DNA of 64,000 nucleotides, taken from contig JAKZAP010000016.1 in the NCBI GenBank assembly GCA_023053575.1, positions 6,382,046 to 6,446,045 on the forward strand, given 5' to 3'. The stretch's first letter is position 1. Every line of letters begins with the position of its first letter. The notes below the pieces were generated by a model. It was not told the DNA's origin and did no database searches. It worked only from the letters and a program-made list of their open reading frames with translations. Shown here one piece after another: positions 35,532 to 46,627 of this stretch. The DNA is from Branchinecta lynchi. Its lineage: Eukaryota; Arthropoda; Branchiopoda; Anostraca; Branchinectidae. The translations under genes and the position numbers were made by a program.

Positions 35532-36499
35532 ATGCAACCTACTTCCGTAATCATTACATATATTTCTAAACCCGGAGACCCACGTTTCGTGCGGTACATT
35601 CTAACCCCTCTAACAAAACCTCGCTGATTTTCTCACTTGCCGTGTTTTGCTACCTTCGATGTGTATCACGCTGTCGACGGTTCGAGACGGTTGCGCGACG
35701 GTTGTCTGCGAGAATTTTTTCCATCAGGAAAATCGGTTATGCAAATTGTTTCCCTGTTTCGCTAGAAGTCAACGGGTCTCGGAAAAGGCTTAAAACAGCC
35801 AAAACAGTTAGTTATTTATTGAAAGCACAGCATAGTTAAAGTATTCAAATACTTTAAAATACTGTAAGTTGAAGAGTGATTAGTGCGAGGGGTCCTTTAA
35901 GGGAGCTGGAAATTCATTTTGAAGCAAAACCCTTGTTTCACAAATAATCATGGGCTCATGGGGATCATGAAAATATATGTTTTGCTCCAAAGTATTTTCT
36001 GTACTTTGTGGTTATGATGAGTACTTTAAGGAATGTGGTTGGCTCTATAAAAGAATTTATGAACCAATCTTTTCCTTCCTTGACTACCTACTTAGGCTAA
36101 CTGGTACATATATTTAGCCACAGCAAGTGAATGAAAATGGCAAAGTTCGAAGCACGAACGTTCAAATAAGCATACCTCTATTGCACTCCCAGAGTGTCTG
36201 ATGGGGAAATTGACTTTTTCCAAGTTAAATATGCCTGCCAAGTATCATTCTTAGCACACTCTACAAATATAAAAAAAAAGATTGGTCGCCACTGAATTAC
36301 CTTCACCAGAAGCAAAATATACTGAAGCTGACTCAAGTTTTGGGCGATATTCGATACCGATATCGATATATCCATGTATCGGACAAAATATCGATATCGA
36401 AAGTAAATATCGATATCGATAACGATATTTGTTCATTCGTAAAGATTGCAATTAATCCAACATAACCCACACTTATATATACGAAATTGGAGCAATGTG
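35532..36499. repeat. Near-identical 970-bp direct repeat, copy 2
   Basis: Partner of 33710-34677. Differences noticed include one base at 36128 (gtgaatg for gtgcatg), one in ttttccaag, and the length of an A run. After 36500 the sequence continues into the ATCGAT family, whereas copy 1 continues into the K core. Confidence 0.85.
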
Positions 36500-36539
36500 T
36501 ATTCCGCAATTCCTTTCTTATTCATCCGGAGTTCGAGAT

Positions 36540-36990
36540 GATCCAGTATGCGATATATCGGATATCGATCGATCGATATATCGCACCAAATATCGATATC
36601 GAAACGTAAATATCGCTATCGAAAACGATATTTGTTCATCGTAATTATTGTAAATAATCCGAACTAACCTACACTTATATATCCGAAATTGGACAATATG
36701 TTTTCCCTAATTCATTTCTCATTTATTCTGAGTTTGAAATGATCCAAGATGCTATTTAATGAAAATTTGGTTCTTAGATTTTGGCGAAACGAAGCATGGT
36801 AAGCAAATATCAATATCGATTATCGAATATCGAAAGTGAAAATATCGATATATCGATTGTTGAATATCGAAAGCGGAAATATCGATATATCGATTATCTA
36901 ATATCGAAAGTGAAAATATCGATATATCGAAAAATCCAAGTATCGCCAAGCACCAGTACCAAACCATGGTTGACCACTTTGCGCATTTGG
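36540..36990. repeat. ATCGAT-rich satellite-like repeat, second copy
   Basis: It matches 11795-12240 in order and content, with ATATCGATATATCGATTATC-type runs on both sides of a TATCCGAAATTGGA middle. Confidence 0.7.
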
Positions 36991-37148
36991 TCAACAGCAT
37001 CTCCTCATATCTAGTTCAGCTTCTTCTTCGGTTGCATGTTTTCAATAAAGCTTTCATCCAAGTACCTTCGTTATTGGGCGCCAGATACCAGATACCAGAT
37101 GGCGAAGAGTAATCTACAGAAAATTTGTCCGTGGCCGGAAAAATTGTC

Positions 37149-37315
37149 GCCGGTGCCGTGCGGTGCCGTGCCGGTGCCGTGCGGTGCCGTGCGGTGCCGT
37201 GCGGTGCCGTGCCGGTGCCGTGCGGTGCCGTGCCGGTGCCGCGGTGTTGCACCGTTGCCGTGCCGGTGCCGTGCCGGTGCCGCGCCGGTGCCGTGTCGGT
37301 GCCGTGTCGAGGTGT
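37149..37315. repeat. GC-rich minisatellite, right part
   Basis: GGTGCCGTGCGGTGCCGTGCC words, in the same direction as the array at 33093. Frames on both strands stay open as artefacts of the repeat. Confidence 0.9.
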
Positions 37316-37932
37316 ACACCGGTGGCGGAGAGTGAGCAACCCCTCGGTTTGCCCAGCTTTACTTTCTGAGCTTGAGAAAAGGCATACATCGTCAGATCAG
37401 GTTGAAAGATAATGGACTGTGGTGGTACTTGTGAGAGTAAAGGCAACGTAATACATATAACGCTAGAAAAGGAAATTTATTTTCGTTCGATTTTGCAACT
37501 GGAAAACTCTTCAAAAAAAACGTTACCCTGTTTTTTTTTTCTTACGAACTTCCGGCGCCGAATTCTATTGGCTCACCTGTGCTACGATATGGTTCTGAAG
37601 GCTCAAAATGACTCCTTTTCGGATTAATTGAAGGCCTATATCTTGAAAAAAAAAAAAAAAAATCTGCCCACTTTAACGTTTTTACAAAAAGAGTTTCAGC
37701 TTGATGGCTAGTTTGTAACATTTTCTGTGAAACGCTTTTGTAAATGAAACTGTTTTGAGAACTGTTTTAAGATCCGTTGAACAAAGTATAGGTTGCAAAA
37801 CCGTTTCTGCAATAAACGTTTATGGACCTTGAACCCTGAGTTCGAACTTTTTGCGGAGACTATGTATTCGTCAATTCAGTTTCAGAAAACCCTACAATCG
37901 GAAACCACAATCGGAAAACTATGTGTCTCGAT

Positions 37933-38181
37933 CAGAGGCATTACCAGCCAAAATATTTCGGGGAAGGGGGGAAGGTAATTATCGACTGGCTGGTCGTTTT
38001 ACCGACTGTTTTGGCAGAGATACCGACAGTTTTTAAGAATAATGCATGTTTTGACGAAAAATCGACTGTTATCGAGTGTTTTGAAGATTGAAAACTTTGT
38101 TTTTGAATTGACTGTATCAGTTTGACTATTTCAACAAATTGAATGGAAAATATCCCCCCCCCCCCATTCGTGGTGCCCCTG
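37933..38181. mobile_element. hAT-like MITE, perfect target duplication
   Basis: Left end CAGAGGCATTACCAGCC and right end CGTGGTGCCCCTG are a worn inverted pair. The target duplication GTCTCGAT is perfect (37925-37932, 38182-38189). It has G and C tracts near opposite ends and CGACTGTTTT motifs inside, as in 56351-56696. Confidence 0.85.
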
Positions 38182-38464
38182 GTCTCGATTCTTGTTCTTG
38201 TTATCGCTTTGCGTTTAACCTTTACAACATCACTTTGATTTCCATGTTTTATTGGGTTCTGGGGTAAATAGATAAAAGTCATGAGGTAAAAGCCAAAAAA
38301 AGAGCGTAGCTTGGTCGGCAACCAAGGTCATTCAACAGGAAATAATTTATATATAATTTAGGGAAACATAAAAACCGTAAAAAACGGTCGAAACTTTTCC
38401 AAAAAACAGAAAAGGGCATAAACGAAATAACTTAACACTGTGAGATACGGGATTTCCTAAAAGT

Positions 38465-38904
38465 GTATTCTCGCCGTTCCCCGAGGACTCCTCGGGAAAT
38501 CGAAGGGAACGGCGAGAATAGAGGGAGTCACTCCACGCGGACTCCGCCTAGGAAAACAACCAGAACACGGAGAATGCTTCTAAAATGGATTTTGTTCAAA
38601 AACAAGAATGTGCAGTTGACGAAATTACTGGATCCACTTTATTTTGGGTTTTGTTTATTCTGATTATTTTTATTAATATTACATTGCACCAACACTGGCA
38701 AAAATTGATTCCCCTCCGAATATGAAAGGGAGTCCTTTTTGATGATGGTGTATAATCAGAGCATTCCCCGCCCGTGGGGACTCGGGAGAATAGTGGGAGT
38801 GATTCCGCCCGTGGGGACTCGGGAGAATAGTGGGAGTGATTCCCCGGGACAAACAAAAACACGACTACTCCTTAAGCGGAGTCCTCAGGGAACGTCGAGA
38901 ATAC
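38465..38904. mobile_element. Inverted-repeat element with 37-bp internal tandem
   Basis: Ends of 27 bp (GTATTCTCGCCGTTCCCC.. and ..GGGAACGTCGAGAATAC) are inverted with about two mismatches. A 37-bp unit starting GCCCGTGGGGACTCGGGAGA is perfectly doubled at 38770-38843. A clear target duplication is not seen: the flanks contain cctaaaagt and ccttaagt. Confidence 0.65.
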
Positions 38905-39834
38905 GCCTTAAGTGAAGGTGTTTGTGACCCTGCAATTGGCTGGAAAAGGTATCCTAGATCGTTTTTGATCGTATGGTTACATTTTTCGCATAGGTGGTTG
39001 AAAAGATATGGCTTAATCGCTTTCAAATACAGATATATATATATATTACAGCTTAAAGTCTTCAAACTCTTATTACAAAAGCGAATTATGCTTTCTATTG
39101 GTTGGTTTTGCATAAAGCGTCATAGCCAATCAAAAGTGGACGAGACTAATTTTTTCTTAAAAAAGTCCATTAACGTCTTACTTTCACAACTCTGTTAGAA
39201 AAATATTATTGAACTAGTTGGCAACGTTTCTACCATTAACAGGCTCATAATTTTCACCATACGCCGATAAGTATCTGTTAACACGGGAATCAAAATCAAA
39301 AGTCCTTTACCTCCCGCTGTTAAACTCATTTTGTTAGCTCCCTTCCATGAAAGAAAATTCCGTTTTCTTCTTGTTTGTCGCCCCATCTTTCAAACTGAAA
39401 AGTGCGCGAATTGTGACTCATCACTATGGATGAGTTAGTCACATCATTATACATTTGTTGAAAAGGATAAAGATGTTCTGGAGTTTTGCCAGAGTAAGTA
39501 AATAATTTAATCTCTGTTTTTGTTTTCCTTGTTAGCCTGTTTCAGACCAACTGGATGCTCCTAAGCTTTTCTTGGTTAGCCTGTCTCAGACAGGTCTCAG
39601 ACCAGCTGAATGCTCATAAGCTACAATCCTATTTGCGTAAGCTTAGTGAAGAAATGATTTCTTAATTCCCTTAATTAATTTATTTGATAATTCTATGAAT
39701 AATTTCTGAACTCTTATTAATACCAATCTAATTTAATACCAATCAGTTTTACTTTCACCTGACTAACTTAGCCTACCTGGCCAAACCGAGCAAACCAGCA
39801 TTAGAACTTGGCCTAGTCTGGTGAATGTTATGCC
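38905..39834. other. Unassigned stretch
   Basis: No recognisable gene. A small direct repeat with GGTTAGCCTGT.TCAGAC and CTGAATGCTC lies around 39532-39620. Confidence 0.45.
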
Positions 39835-40435
39835 ATGTCAACTGAAAGGTTGAGGTGTAAGGACTGTGGTTATAAATTCTACAGTGAGTTGTTTCTTGAG
39901 AAACATTAGGCGATAGATGTTTCGGTCATGGGGAGATTGATCTAGATACGCTTTTCTGCCTTTTTTTGTCAGAAAAGATTTTGTAAGTCAAGCTTGGATG
40001 TCCACATCCAGTTGGTTCATCCTTCTGATACTGTGAATCCCCCGTTGTCTTGGGTTTTTTAATCCTACTTCATCTTCTGACACTGGATCCCTTCCTGAAC
40101 CTTTACCTATCCCTCAGCCTCCCATACCACCTCAATTCCCAATTTTTGTTGTTGATGATACTGATATTGGAGGAAATGTTTGTTCCTATTTTCCTGATGT
40201 GACAGTTGAGCGGGAAGAAGCAAAGCTTTTCCTTAGGCTTCAATATCTCCACACTGTCAGCAAGAAGGCTTCTGATGAAATTATTGCTGGAATTCAGAAA
40301 CTTCAACCTTTATATCAAGCACATTGTTCTGGTTGTGACCCAGAAGTTTATGTTTATGTTCCATTTGAGAGGCTGGACTCAAAGGATAAGAGAATTGTTT
40401 TTTACCATTGCAACCTACATCTACCAACACTTTGA
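39835..40435 (+). pseudogene. Broken C2H2 zinc-finger ORF
   Basis: From ATG 39835 a frame gives RLRCKDCGYKFYSELFLEKH, a finger-like CxxC...H, then stops at 39907. The same frame after the stop gives FCQKRFCKSSLDVHIQLVH (39964-40020), a good C2H2 finger core. A shifted frame upstream of and through 40199-40435 continues as Pro-rich linker and then EEAKLFLRLQYLHTVSKKAS and CDPEVYVYVPFE. This combination of fingers, linker and helix resembles uncharacterised animal proteins often linked to mobile elements, by general impression only. The stop and frameshift indicate a relic. Confidence 0.45.
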
Positions 40436-41216
40436 CCATATTGCTTTACAAAAGAATATTTTCAAGTGGAAAAGAAGAAATAAGAGAATGCTGTGGGTAC
40501 AGAGTATAATTACATGAACATCCGAATGCTATGATGGGAGATCCTGAAATATTATCCTTGTAGTTTCAAGGAAAGAAGTACAAGGTTTCAAATACTGTCA
40601 GTTATACTGATGCTCCTTCTAAAAAGAATTTGTGTTGTGCTGCGTTAAGTTGTGCTCTCTAATTTGTTGTTGATAAGTCTCAAGTTATCAATTCGCCTTA
40701 TTCTGGCTCAGCATTCAAAGTGGACTAGATTCTGTTAGTCCCCCATTGTCTCAAAATCAACACTTCTGTGTGTCTATAGACATAGCCTACTTATAAGTCG
40801 GGTCTATAGGGTAATAGGTAACTTACATTTTCTATACTACCTTCAGGGAGCAGATTCCAGATTTTCTACTCGTCAACCTGAGAGCTATTTTACTATGTCT
40901 TTCAGATGTGCTGACGGTGAGACATAGGGGGAATAATAGAAACTAGTCCGCTTGGAAGTGTAAGTACTTACTGTGACTTTTTTCTTGTTGTTTTATTTGT
41001 GCCATGATTTTAACTCGATGTGATGTACTATGATTTTTTTCCCCTTTCCAAAACCAATTTGACCTCAATCTTTATGCTTATAAGCTTACTGTCATTATTT
41101 TTTTGATGAATTATTTCGAATACTGTGATTGTTTTCTTGATGCCTTATTTACGAGTTTCCAAAGCGTCCAAAGTTATATGTAATTATTAAATCCATGGTT
41201 TCTTGAATAGCTCAGT
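40436..41216. other. Unassigned stretch
   Basis: T-rich sequence downstream of the broken zinc-finger frame. It could include introns or tail of the same relic. Nothing else is recognised. Confidence 0.4.
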
Positions 41217-41220
41217 TCTT

Positions 41221-42727
41221 ATGTCACTTGCAGCTTTGCTCAAGTGCCATATACAGATCACTTTTCTGTCTGTTGGTCGATCGGTCTGTCGGTTCACTGT
41301 TCTCGAGTTAGGATACTTCCAGAAACGTTAGGACGATGAAACTTGGCAGGCATATAAGGGACCCAACCAAACTAACTTGGAAATAGTCACTTCCCCAATC
41401 CGACCACCGAGGGGGGAGTGGAGGGATGGAGAATCCGGAATGTTGAGTCTGTAACTTTCGCACGGGTTATCGGATCTTAATGAAACTTTACATTTAGAAT
41501 CTCGTGTCTCAGATCTCCCACTTCGAGTCCTAAACGGATCCGATGAATGTGGGGGGGGGGGAGTCGGAGGGGAGAACCGGAAATATTGTGACACGATTAG
41601 AGTGGAGCGATTGGGATGAAACCTGGTGGGAAGAACAAGCACACGCCCTAGATACATTAGAGACGGAACCGGACCGGATTCGGACCCTGGGGGGGGGGGG
41701 GCTAAGACGATGAAAATTGGCTTGACCATTTGAGGCTTGAGATGATTGGCTTAGGAATAGTCAGTTTCCCGATCTGACCATCGTGGGGAGGGGGAGGGAT
41801 GGAGAATCGGGAGTCTTGAGGCATGTATAACTTTCGAATGGGTGATCGGATCTGGATGATACTTGATATTTGGAAAAGCCTCGTATCTCAAATTTCCGAG
41901 ATCAGTTCCGACCAGATCCCACGAATGTGGGGTGGGGGTGGTTGCAGGGGAGAGCCGGAAATCTTGCGACACCCTTAGAGTGGAGCGATGAAACTTGGCG
42001 GGAAGAGCAAGCACAAGCCATAGATACGTGACAGTACCGGACCAGATTCGGGCACCTTTGGGGGAGTTGTAGGGGTTGTGGGTCCGAAATTCCGGTCACC
42101 GCGAGTTAAGCTACTTCCAGATCTGCAAGGACGATGAAAGTCGACTTGAATATCAGAGACTTAACAAGATTGGCTTAGAAATTGTCATTTCTCAGATTGG
42201 ACCATCCTTTAAAGTACTATTAAAGCAAAATATACTTTTTCATGATCCCCATCAGCCCATGATCGTTTATGTCTCAAGGATTTTGCTAAGAAATGAATTT
42301 TTAGCACCCTTAAATTACGTATCTTACAAAAAAAAAAAAAAAAAAAAAACTTTTGACCAAATGATGTAATTATATTCATGATCCCCAAGGGCCCATGATC
42401 CGTTTTGCCTCAAGGGTTTTGTGATTTCCTTCAAGTTTTGAGCAAAATACATATTTTCATGATTTCGATGAGCTTATCATCATTTGTGCAAGAGTGTTCG
42501 TTACGGATGAATAATCTAGCGCCCTTAAAGTGAGCATCATCACAGCCAAATGCAAAAATAGAATAGTTTTTTAGAACGATCCATTCTCACGATTTCAAAG
42601 GACCATGATCATTCTTATCTCAAGGGGATTGCTTACAAATGAACACAACTAACCCACGAATTGTCAAATTCCTATCTTCATCGTCTGATACAGCCTTGCA
42701 AGTGCAACATGAGCTTCTAGCTCTTGT
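41221..42727 (+). repeat. K-family element, complete ends
   Basis: The best complete K copy, about 1.5 kb. It starts with hairpin TGTCACTTG...CAAGTGCCA, then CTGTCTGTTGGTCGATCGGT, then core units with GATGAAACTTGGCAGGCAT and G-rich runs, then approximately 120-bp units with CTCAAGGGTTTTG, and ends GAGCTTCTAGCTCTTGT. No coding frame stands out. Confidence 0.8.
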
Positions 42728-42961
42728 CTTCTAAACTCTTAATGAATAAAATATTAGCTTATAAAGTTATTATTTTTGACTATACATGTATATAAATGGT
42801 AATGGTGATAGGGATAGGGATAGGAGAATTTTGTGAGATTGCTGCAGTAAGAAGCCTTTTCAGAAAACTCACGTGTTTTCAAACGCGGTGGTCAAACGTT
42901 TGCATCGGTCATTGATTTTCATCGTCTCTTAACTAACGTATCGCGCAGAAGACAAGGAAGC

Positions 42962-43231
42962 TTGTGTTTCATCGGATCATATGTCTCACGTGTACTTCTG
43001 GCTCGAATTCCCGATGAAACGTTATGTAGCTACAACCCTTCAGCATGCAACGCTGCCGACCCTTTGAACCAGTTTTCCGATGAAACGTTATGTAGCTGCA
43101 ACCCTTCAGCATGCAACGCTGCCGGCCCTTTGAACCAGTTTTCCGATGAAACGTTATGTAGCTGCAACCCTTCAGAATGCAACGCTCCCGGCCCTTTGAA
43201 CCAGTTTTCTAAGAAACGCTTTTGCAAATAG
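42962..43231 (+). repeat. 66-bp tandem repeat with open 22-residue unit
   Basis: Three units of 66 bp (43013-43210) repeat GATGAAACGTTATGTAGC and TTTGAACCAGTTTTCC. As 66 is a multiple of three, the plus frame stays open and repeats DETLCSCNPSACNAAG. The unit's end recurs inverted at 43338-43370, so it belongs to a foldback structure. Coding is doubtful. Confidence 0.6.
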
Positions 43232-43429
43232 AAACGCTTTCTCCTGCAACATATTCTTGTGCGGTACGTTTTCTCTTGAAACAGATTCGCTAAAACTGTT
43301 TATAGGAGAAACGCTTTACTAGGAAACTGGCAAATTCTGAAAACTGGTTCATAGGGCCGGCAGCGTTGCATATATACAAAATGTTGCGTTTTACTTTAGA
43401 GTGCAGGTATAGAGGATGGTGGACCGGTG

Positions 43430-44905
43430 GTAGCTATTAGTACTTGACCTAATAAAGGTTAACAGGTCGAGTATCTAAGGTCCCAGCAGCTTTCGGTACT
43501 CTGCCTAGTGTAATAGTTGGAGTTAGAGCATTCAAGGCTGTGCTCGCTATTAGTACTCGACCTAATAAACGGTGACGTGGATTCTCTATACTGGAATACT
43601 CGACCTACCAATCCTACTTCATTAAGTCAAGTTTTCATAGCTGTCACCGCCTTGAATACGTGACTTCCTATTTTTAATTAGGTGAGTTCAGTTAGCTGCT
43701 AGGGCATCAAGTACTCGACCGATTAATCCTCCTTCAATAGGTCGAGTGCTTATAGCCATCACCACCCTGAATACTTGACCTCCTATTAGTAATATTCGTT
43801 CGAGTGTGAAAAGCTGCTGGGACGTCACTCGGAGGTTACTCGACCTTACATTCTTACAGATTTCGATTGTAAATTCAAGGATAGATAACTTTTATGGTAG
43901 AAATTACTCGACCTGTTCCTTTCTGGATTCAAGTTTCATGGTCAAAGTCTTCTGGCTTCCAAAGAAAGGGGTACTCGACCGGTCTAGTACTAACAGCGGC
44001 TCGAGGTTCGATTCCTCGACTTGTCCTTATAGCTCCCCATGACCCTTGTTATTCGACTGGTCAAGTACTATTAGCTCCTGTATGGTAGAGTACTCGACCG
44101 GTTGACTACTTTTGCCATTTGAGGTATTAATTCCAGGTCCGGAAACGATAGACACTGCCTTATATAGTAAAAAAGTGTGGTGCCTCAGTGACTGCGACAT
44201 CAGCGACAGCAAAAAAAAAAAACAGAATTGGTTTTTGAAAATTGAAAGGAAAAAAACAAGTCAACCGTCAAAAACTTCATCTACCTAGCACACTAGCCTC
44301 CTGTAGCTATAGAATAATTTCACCAAGGTAACTGTATAGTACTTTAATTCTCTCCAGTCTAATGCAGTAGCCCCTTTTCAAGCATGATACATGGACATCT
44401 GAGTAGCCTACCCTGGCAAAGCATGGTGCATGAACGTCTAGCCCCTAGGTTATACGTTTATGTACCGTGGCTAAAAAGAGCTAGTGTGCTAGAGTGCTTA
44501 AGGAAGTGTCCACACTGACCGTCATGAACCTAAGTCAACCAAGTTGCAGTAATTCAGTCTTTTTACGTAATCAATCAATGATGATGCTGGTGAAAGTACG
44601 TGAAAAGATTGACGGCACAACTCGTATAAATTGTGCAGCCAGATTAGACTATGCGCACACCTTGTATAAATAAAGGCTTCTGAAAGCATTCCGGCACACG
44701 ACTTGTATATATTTACTGAAACTTTTCGAGATTTTACGAGGTGTGTTTTTGTCGTTTGGACGTAAAAGTATCAGAGATGGAATTTTTTCGCTGCCACCAG
44801 AAGACGCGGCATGAAAAACTGCATCGGAAACGAATGAAAAGTCATTTTCGGTAAAAAAAAAAATCGACTATACGAGGTGTGCAAGCAGCAGCCGCGATAT
44901 GTAGG
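43430..44905 (-). repeat. Y-family element, inverted copy
   Basis: Reverse complement follows the order of 31631-32960: TATCGCGGCTGCTGC, CACACCTCGTA, ACGAGGTGTG-like motifs, then the TACTCGACC minisatellite. Shared flanking text includes AATTCCAGGTCCGG and GACACTGCCTT. The two copies face each other about 10.5 kb apart. Confidence 0.65.
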
Positions 44906-45449
44906 CTTTATACGTATATATTATTAATAGATACATATATATTAAAGATTATTAACTGGTATCATATAGAACGATTAAAAAGTGGTGCTACCCGTAAAAC
45001 TTGATATCGAGTTTATATCCTTAGATAACCACGACTATTGGGTAAGGCAATGATCTATACAGCATTTCGCTTTCGGTACAGCTAAAAAAAAATTCTTCTT
45101 CTTCTCCCTGACTTAAATTTTGGTATTCTAGAAGTGTCAGAGAAGAAAAAAAGGTAACAGCTTTCGGACAAAAACGGAAAAGAAAATGCAGCATTTACAG
45201 CACCAAAAAGCTTTCGGACACGTTCAGTATACATCTCACTCATGAGCAGTAGGCACTCATGAGCCTAACTAGGGGGACAAATGATGACTCTAAAATCAAT
45301 GACTTCGACCAAATACAGAATAATGAAAATTATTAATTAAGTAATAAGGAATTATTAATCATGGATACAGTACATTTCTTATTTGGCTATTCAACACATC
45401 CTTTTGGGTCTGTATTTGGCGTACGAGCGAACAACGGATAATGTAATAG

Positions 45450-45640
45450 AAATAAGGATTGCTGGAATAGTGATGAATATGAAACACTTTCGGTTGACCG
45501 CATCTCTAATCTGATGTGATATTTGAGTTCAGCACATAAAACTAGATTAGAAATGTGTTTCAGATGAAGTAAAGACTGAGCCTCAAGAAAATAAAAAGTT
45601 TCAGCTGAAAAATTAAAAATTAAATAAAAATGCTAAAAAA
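45450..45640 (-). repeat. Exon-like repeat unit, copy 3
   Basis: On the minus strand a T-rich run ending TTTTTCAG is followed by an open frame with LLHLKHISNLVLCAELKYH, matching copy 1 at 28039 residue for residue in many places. Next to it (45640-45790) lies the block shared with 24700-24825. Confidence 0.5.
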
Positions 45641-45851
45641 CCACGAATTTTGCACCCCACTAGGATTCTCAACTTTTGATATGTTGTACAGTTGTTGTTT
45701 TTTTTTTCTCTACAAGATGGTGTAAAAATCATTTCTGTTGCAATTTGTTTGCGGTCAAACCTTATATTGACTGTACTAATAGGCGGTACGTATTGATCTA
45801 CAAACCTCTTCAACAACCGAAGAGCAAAATTTTCACAACGAAGATTTTATG

Positions 45852-46130
45852 TTATGCCAAGCCATCTAAAGATGTTAATTTTACGACGAATGATCCAAGA
45901 GAGATAGAAGCTTTGGATGCATTCAAGCCATTTGACGAAGGGTTGGACTGCAGGTACTCACATTTTGAGAGGTTAACTTCAAGACCGATTTTGAGAGATT
46001 CCGACGACAGCTTACAGACATTTTTCGTGAGTGTGAATCGGGTACGGCTTACTAAGAGCAAGTCGTCCGCGTAGGCTATGTAGCTGAAGGCATGGTCTTT
46101 ATAAAAGCAGGGTGTAAAGAATCGAGACAA
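45852..46130 (-). pseudogene. Reverse transcriptase relic, YADD part
   Basis: This frame holds the catalytic motif in SYIAYADDLLLVSRT followed by GLEVNLSKCEYL, the usual YxDD and following helix of a non-LTR retrotransposon reverse transcriptase. It overlaps by about 55 bp, in another frame, with the upstream part at 46076-46585, so a frameshift separates motifs that must lie in one protein. The element cannot make active enzyme. Confidence 0.8.
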
Positions 46131-46585
46131 GAAGATATGGCCGATCTAAAGATGTAGGGAGATAAGACTCCCCCTTGGCGAACACCAGTTCGGACAGGAA
46201 TACTCTCTGACAAGCTACCTTGCCATTTAAACCTTACTGAGGAATGGCCATACCAAAATTTTAACAGACTGACAACAGACAGATACACGCCAGAAGTAAT
46301 GAGAGTGACTTGGGGCTGAGAATGCGTTATATTGTCAAAAGCACCACCTATGTCTATATGAATAGCAGACTTCTCACGGGTAGCCTGCTTCATCATTTTT
46401 GTCAATATGTAATGAGCGTGCGCACAACTGGCACTCGAACGGAATCCAAGCCACATTGAATCAAAACGACATTTTTCAACTAATTCTGGAAGAAGGACGT
46501 ATTCCAGGATTTTGCTTATGGTCATATAAACTATAATTGACCAATAGCTTTTGCAAGGGTCTGTGTCTTTCCCTCGCTTAATCAC
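46076..46585 (-). pseudogene. Reverse transcriptase relic, fingers and palm
   Basis: The minus frame contains SWxFRS-like text (LGFRSSASCAHAHYIL), the first catalytic aspartate in IHIDIGGAFDNI and the RTGVRQGGVLSPYIF motif, in the order found in non-LTR retrotransposon reverse transcriptases. The YADD part continues in another frame downstream. Upstream frames continue the protein. Residues around GGAF differ slightly from the common KGAF. This is a decayed copy; the clade cannot be set by eye. Confidence 0.85.
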
Positions 46586-46627
46586 CCATGTTATAGTGCC
46601 GAAGAGGAAACTATTCGGGACCCAACC

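Larger units (their letters stand above)
33045..37346 (-). mobile_element. Composite foldback element with minisatellite and large insert
   Basis: Left end CGAGGGGTTGCTCACTCC and right end GAGTGAGCAACCCCTCG are inverted repeats, flanked by a perfect 8-bp duplication GTTTGCCC (33037-33044, 37347-37354). Just inside each end lies a GGTGCCGTGCC-type array (about 33093-33306 and 37149-37315), both in the same direction. The 92-bp relative at 56176-56267 shows the plain form without array. The simplest reading is a short MITE whose middle expanded into a minisatellite that was later split by about 3.8 kb of other repeats. Confidence 0.7.

Noticed and set aside
33710..36499. 970-bp direct repeats as LTRs of a retrotransposon
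   Set aside because: The DNA between is an 826-bp K-core copy without gag or pol, there is no primer-binding site or polypurine tract, and the repeat ends are not TG...CA.
38463..38912. 8-bp target duplication for the element at 38465
   Set aside because: Flanks cctaaaagt and ccttaagt are alike but offset and mismatched; the evidence is too weak to assign a superfamily.
43013..43210. Regular repeats resembling a CRISPR array
   Set aside because: Units are contiguous 66-bp tandem copies with no spacers, in a eukaryotic repeat setting.
43985..44020. tRNA-like T arm CGAGGTTCGATTCCTCG
   Set aside because: No matching acceptor, D or anticodon arms in the flanks; it is part of the TACTCGACC minisatellite and its inverted partner lacks the motif.
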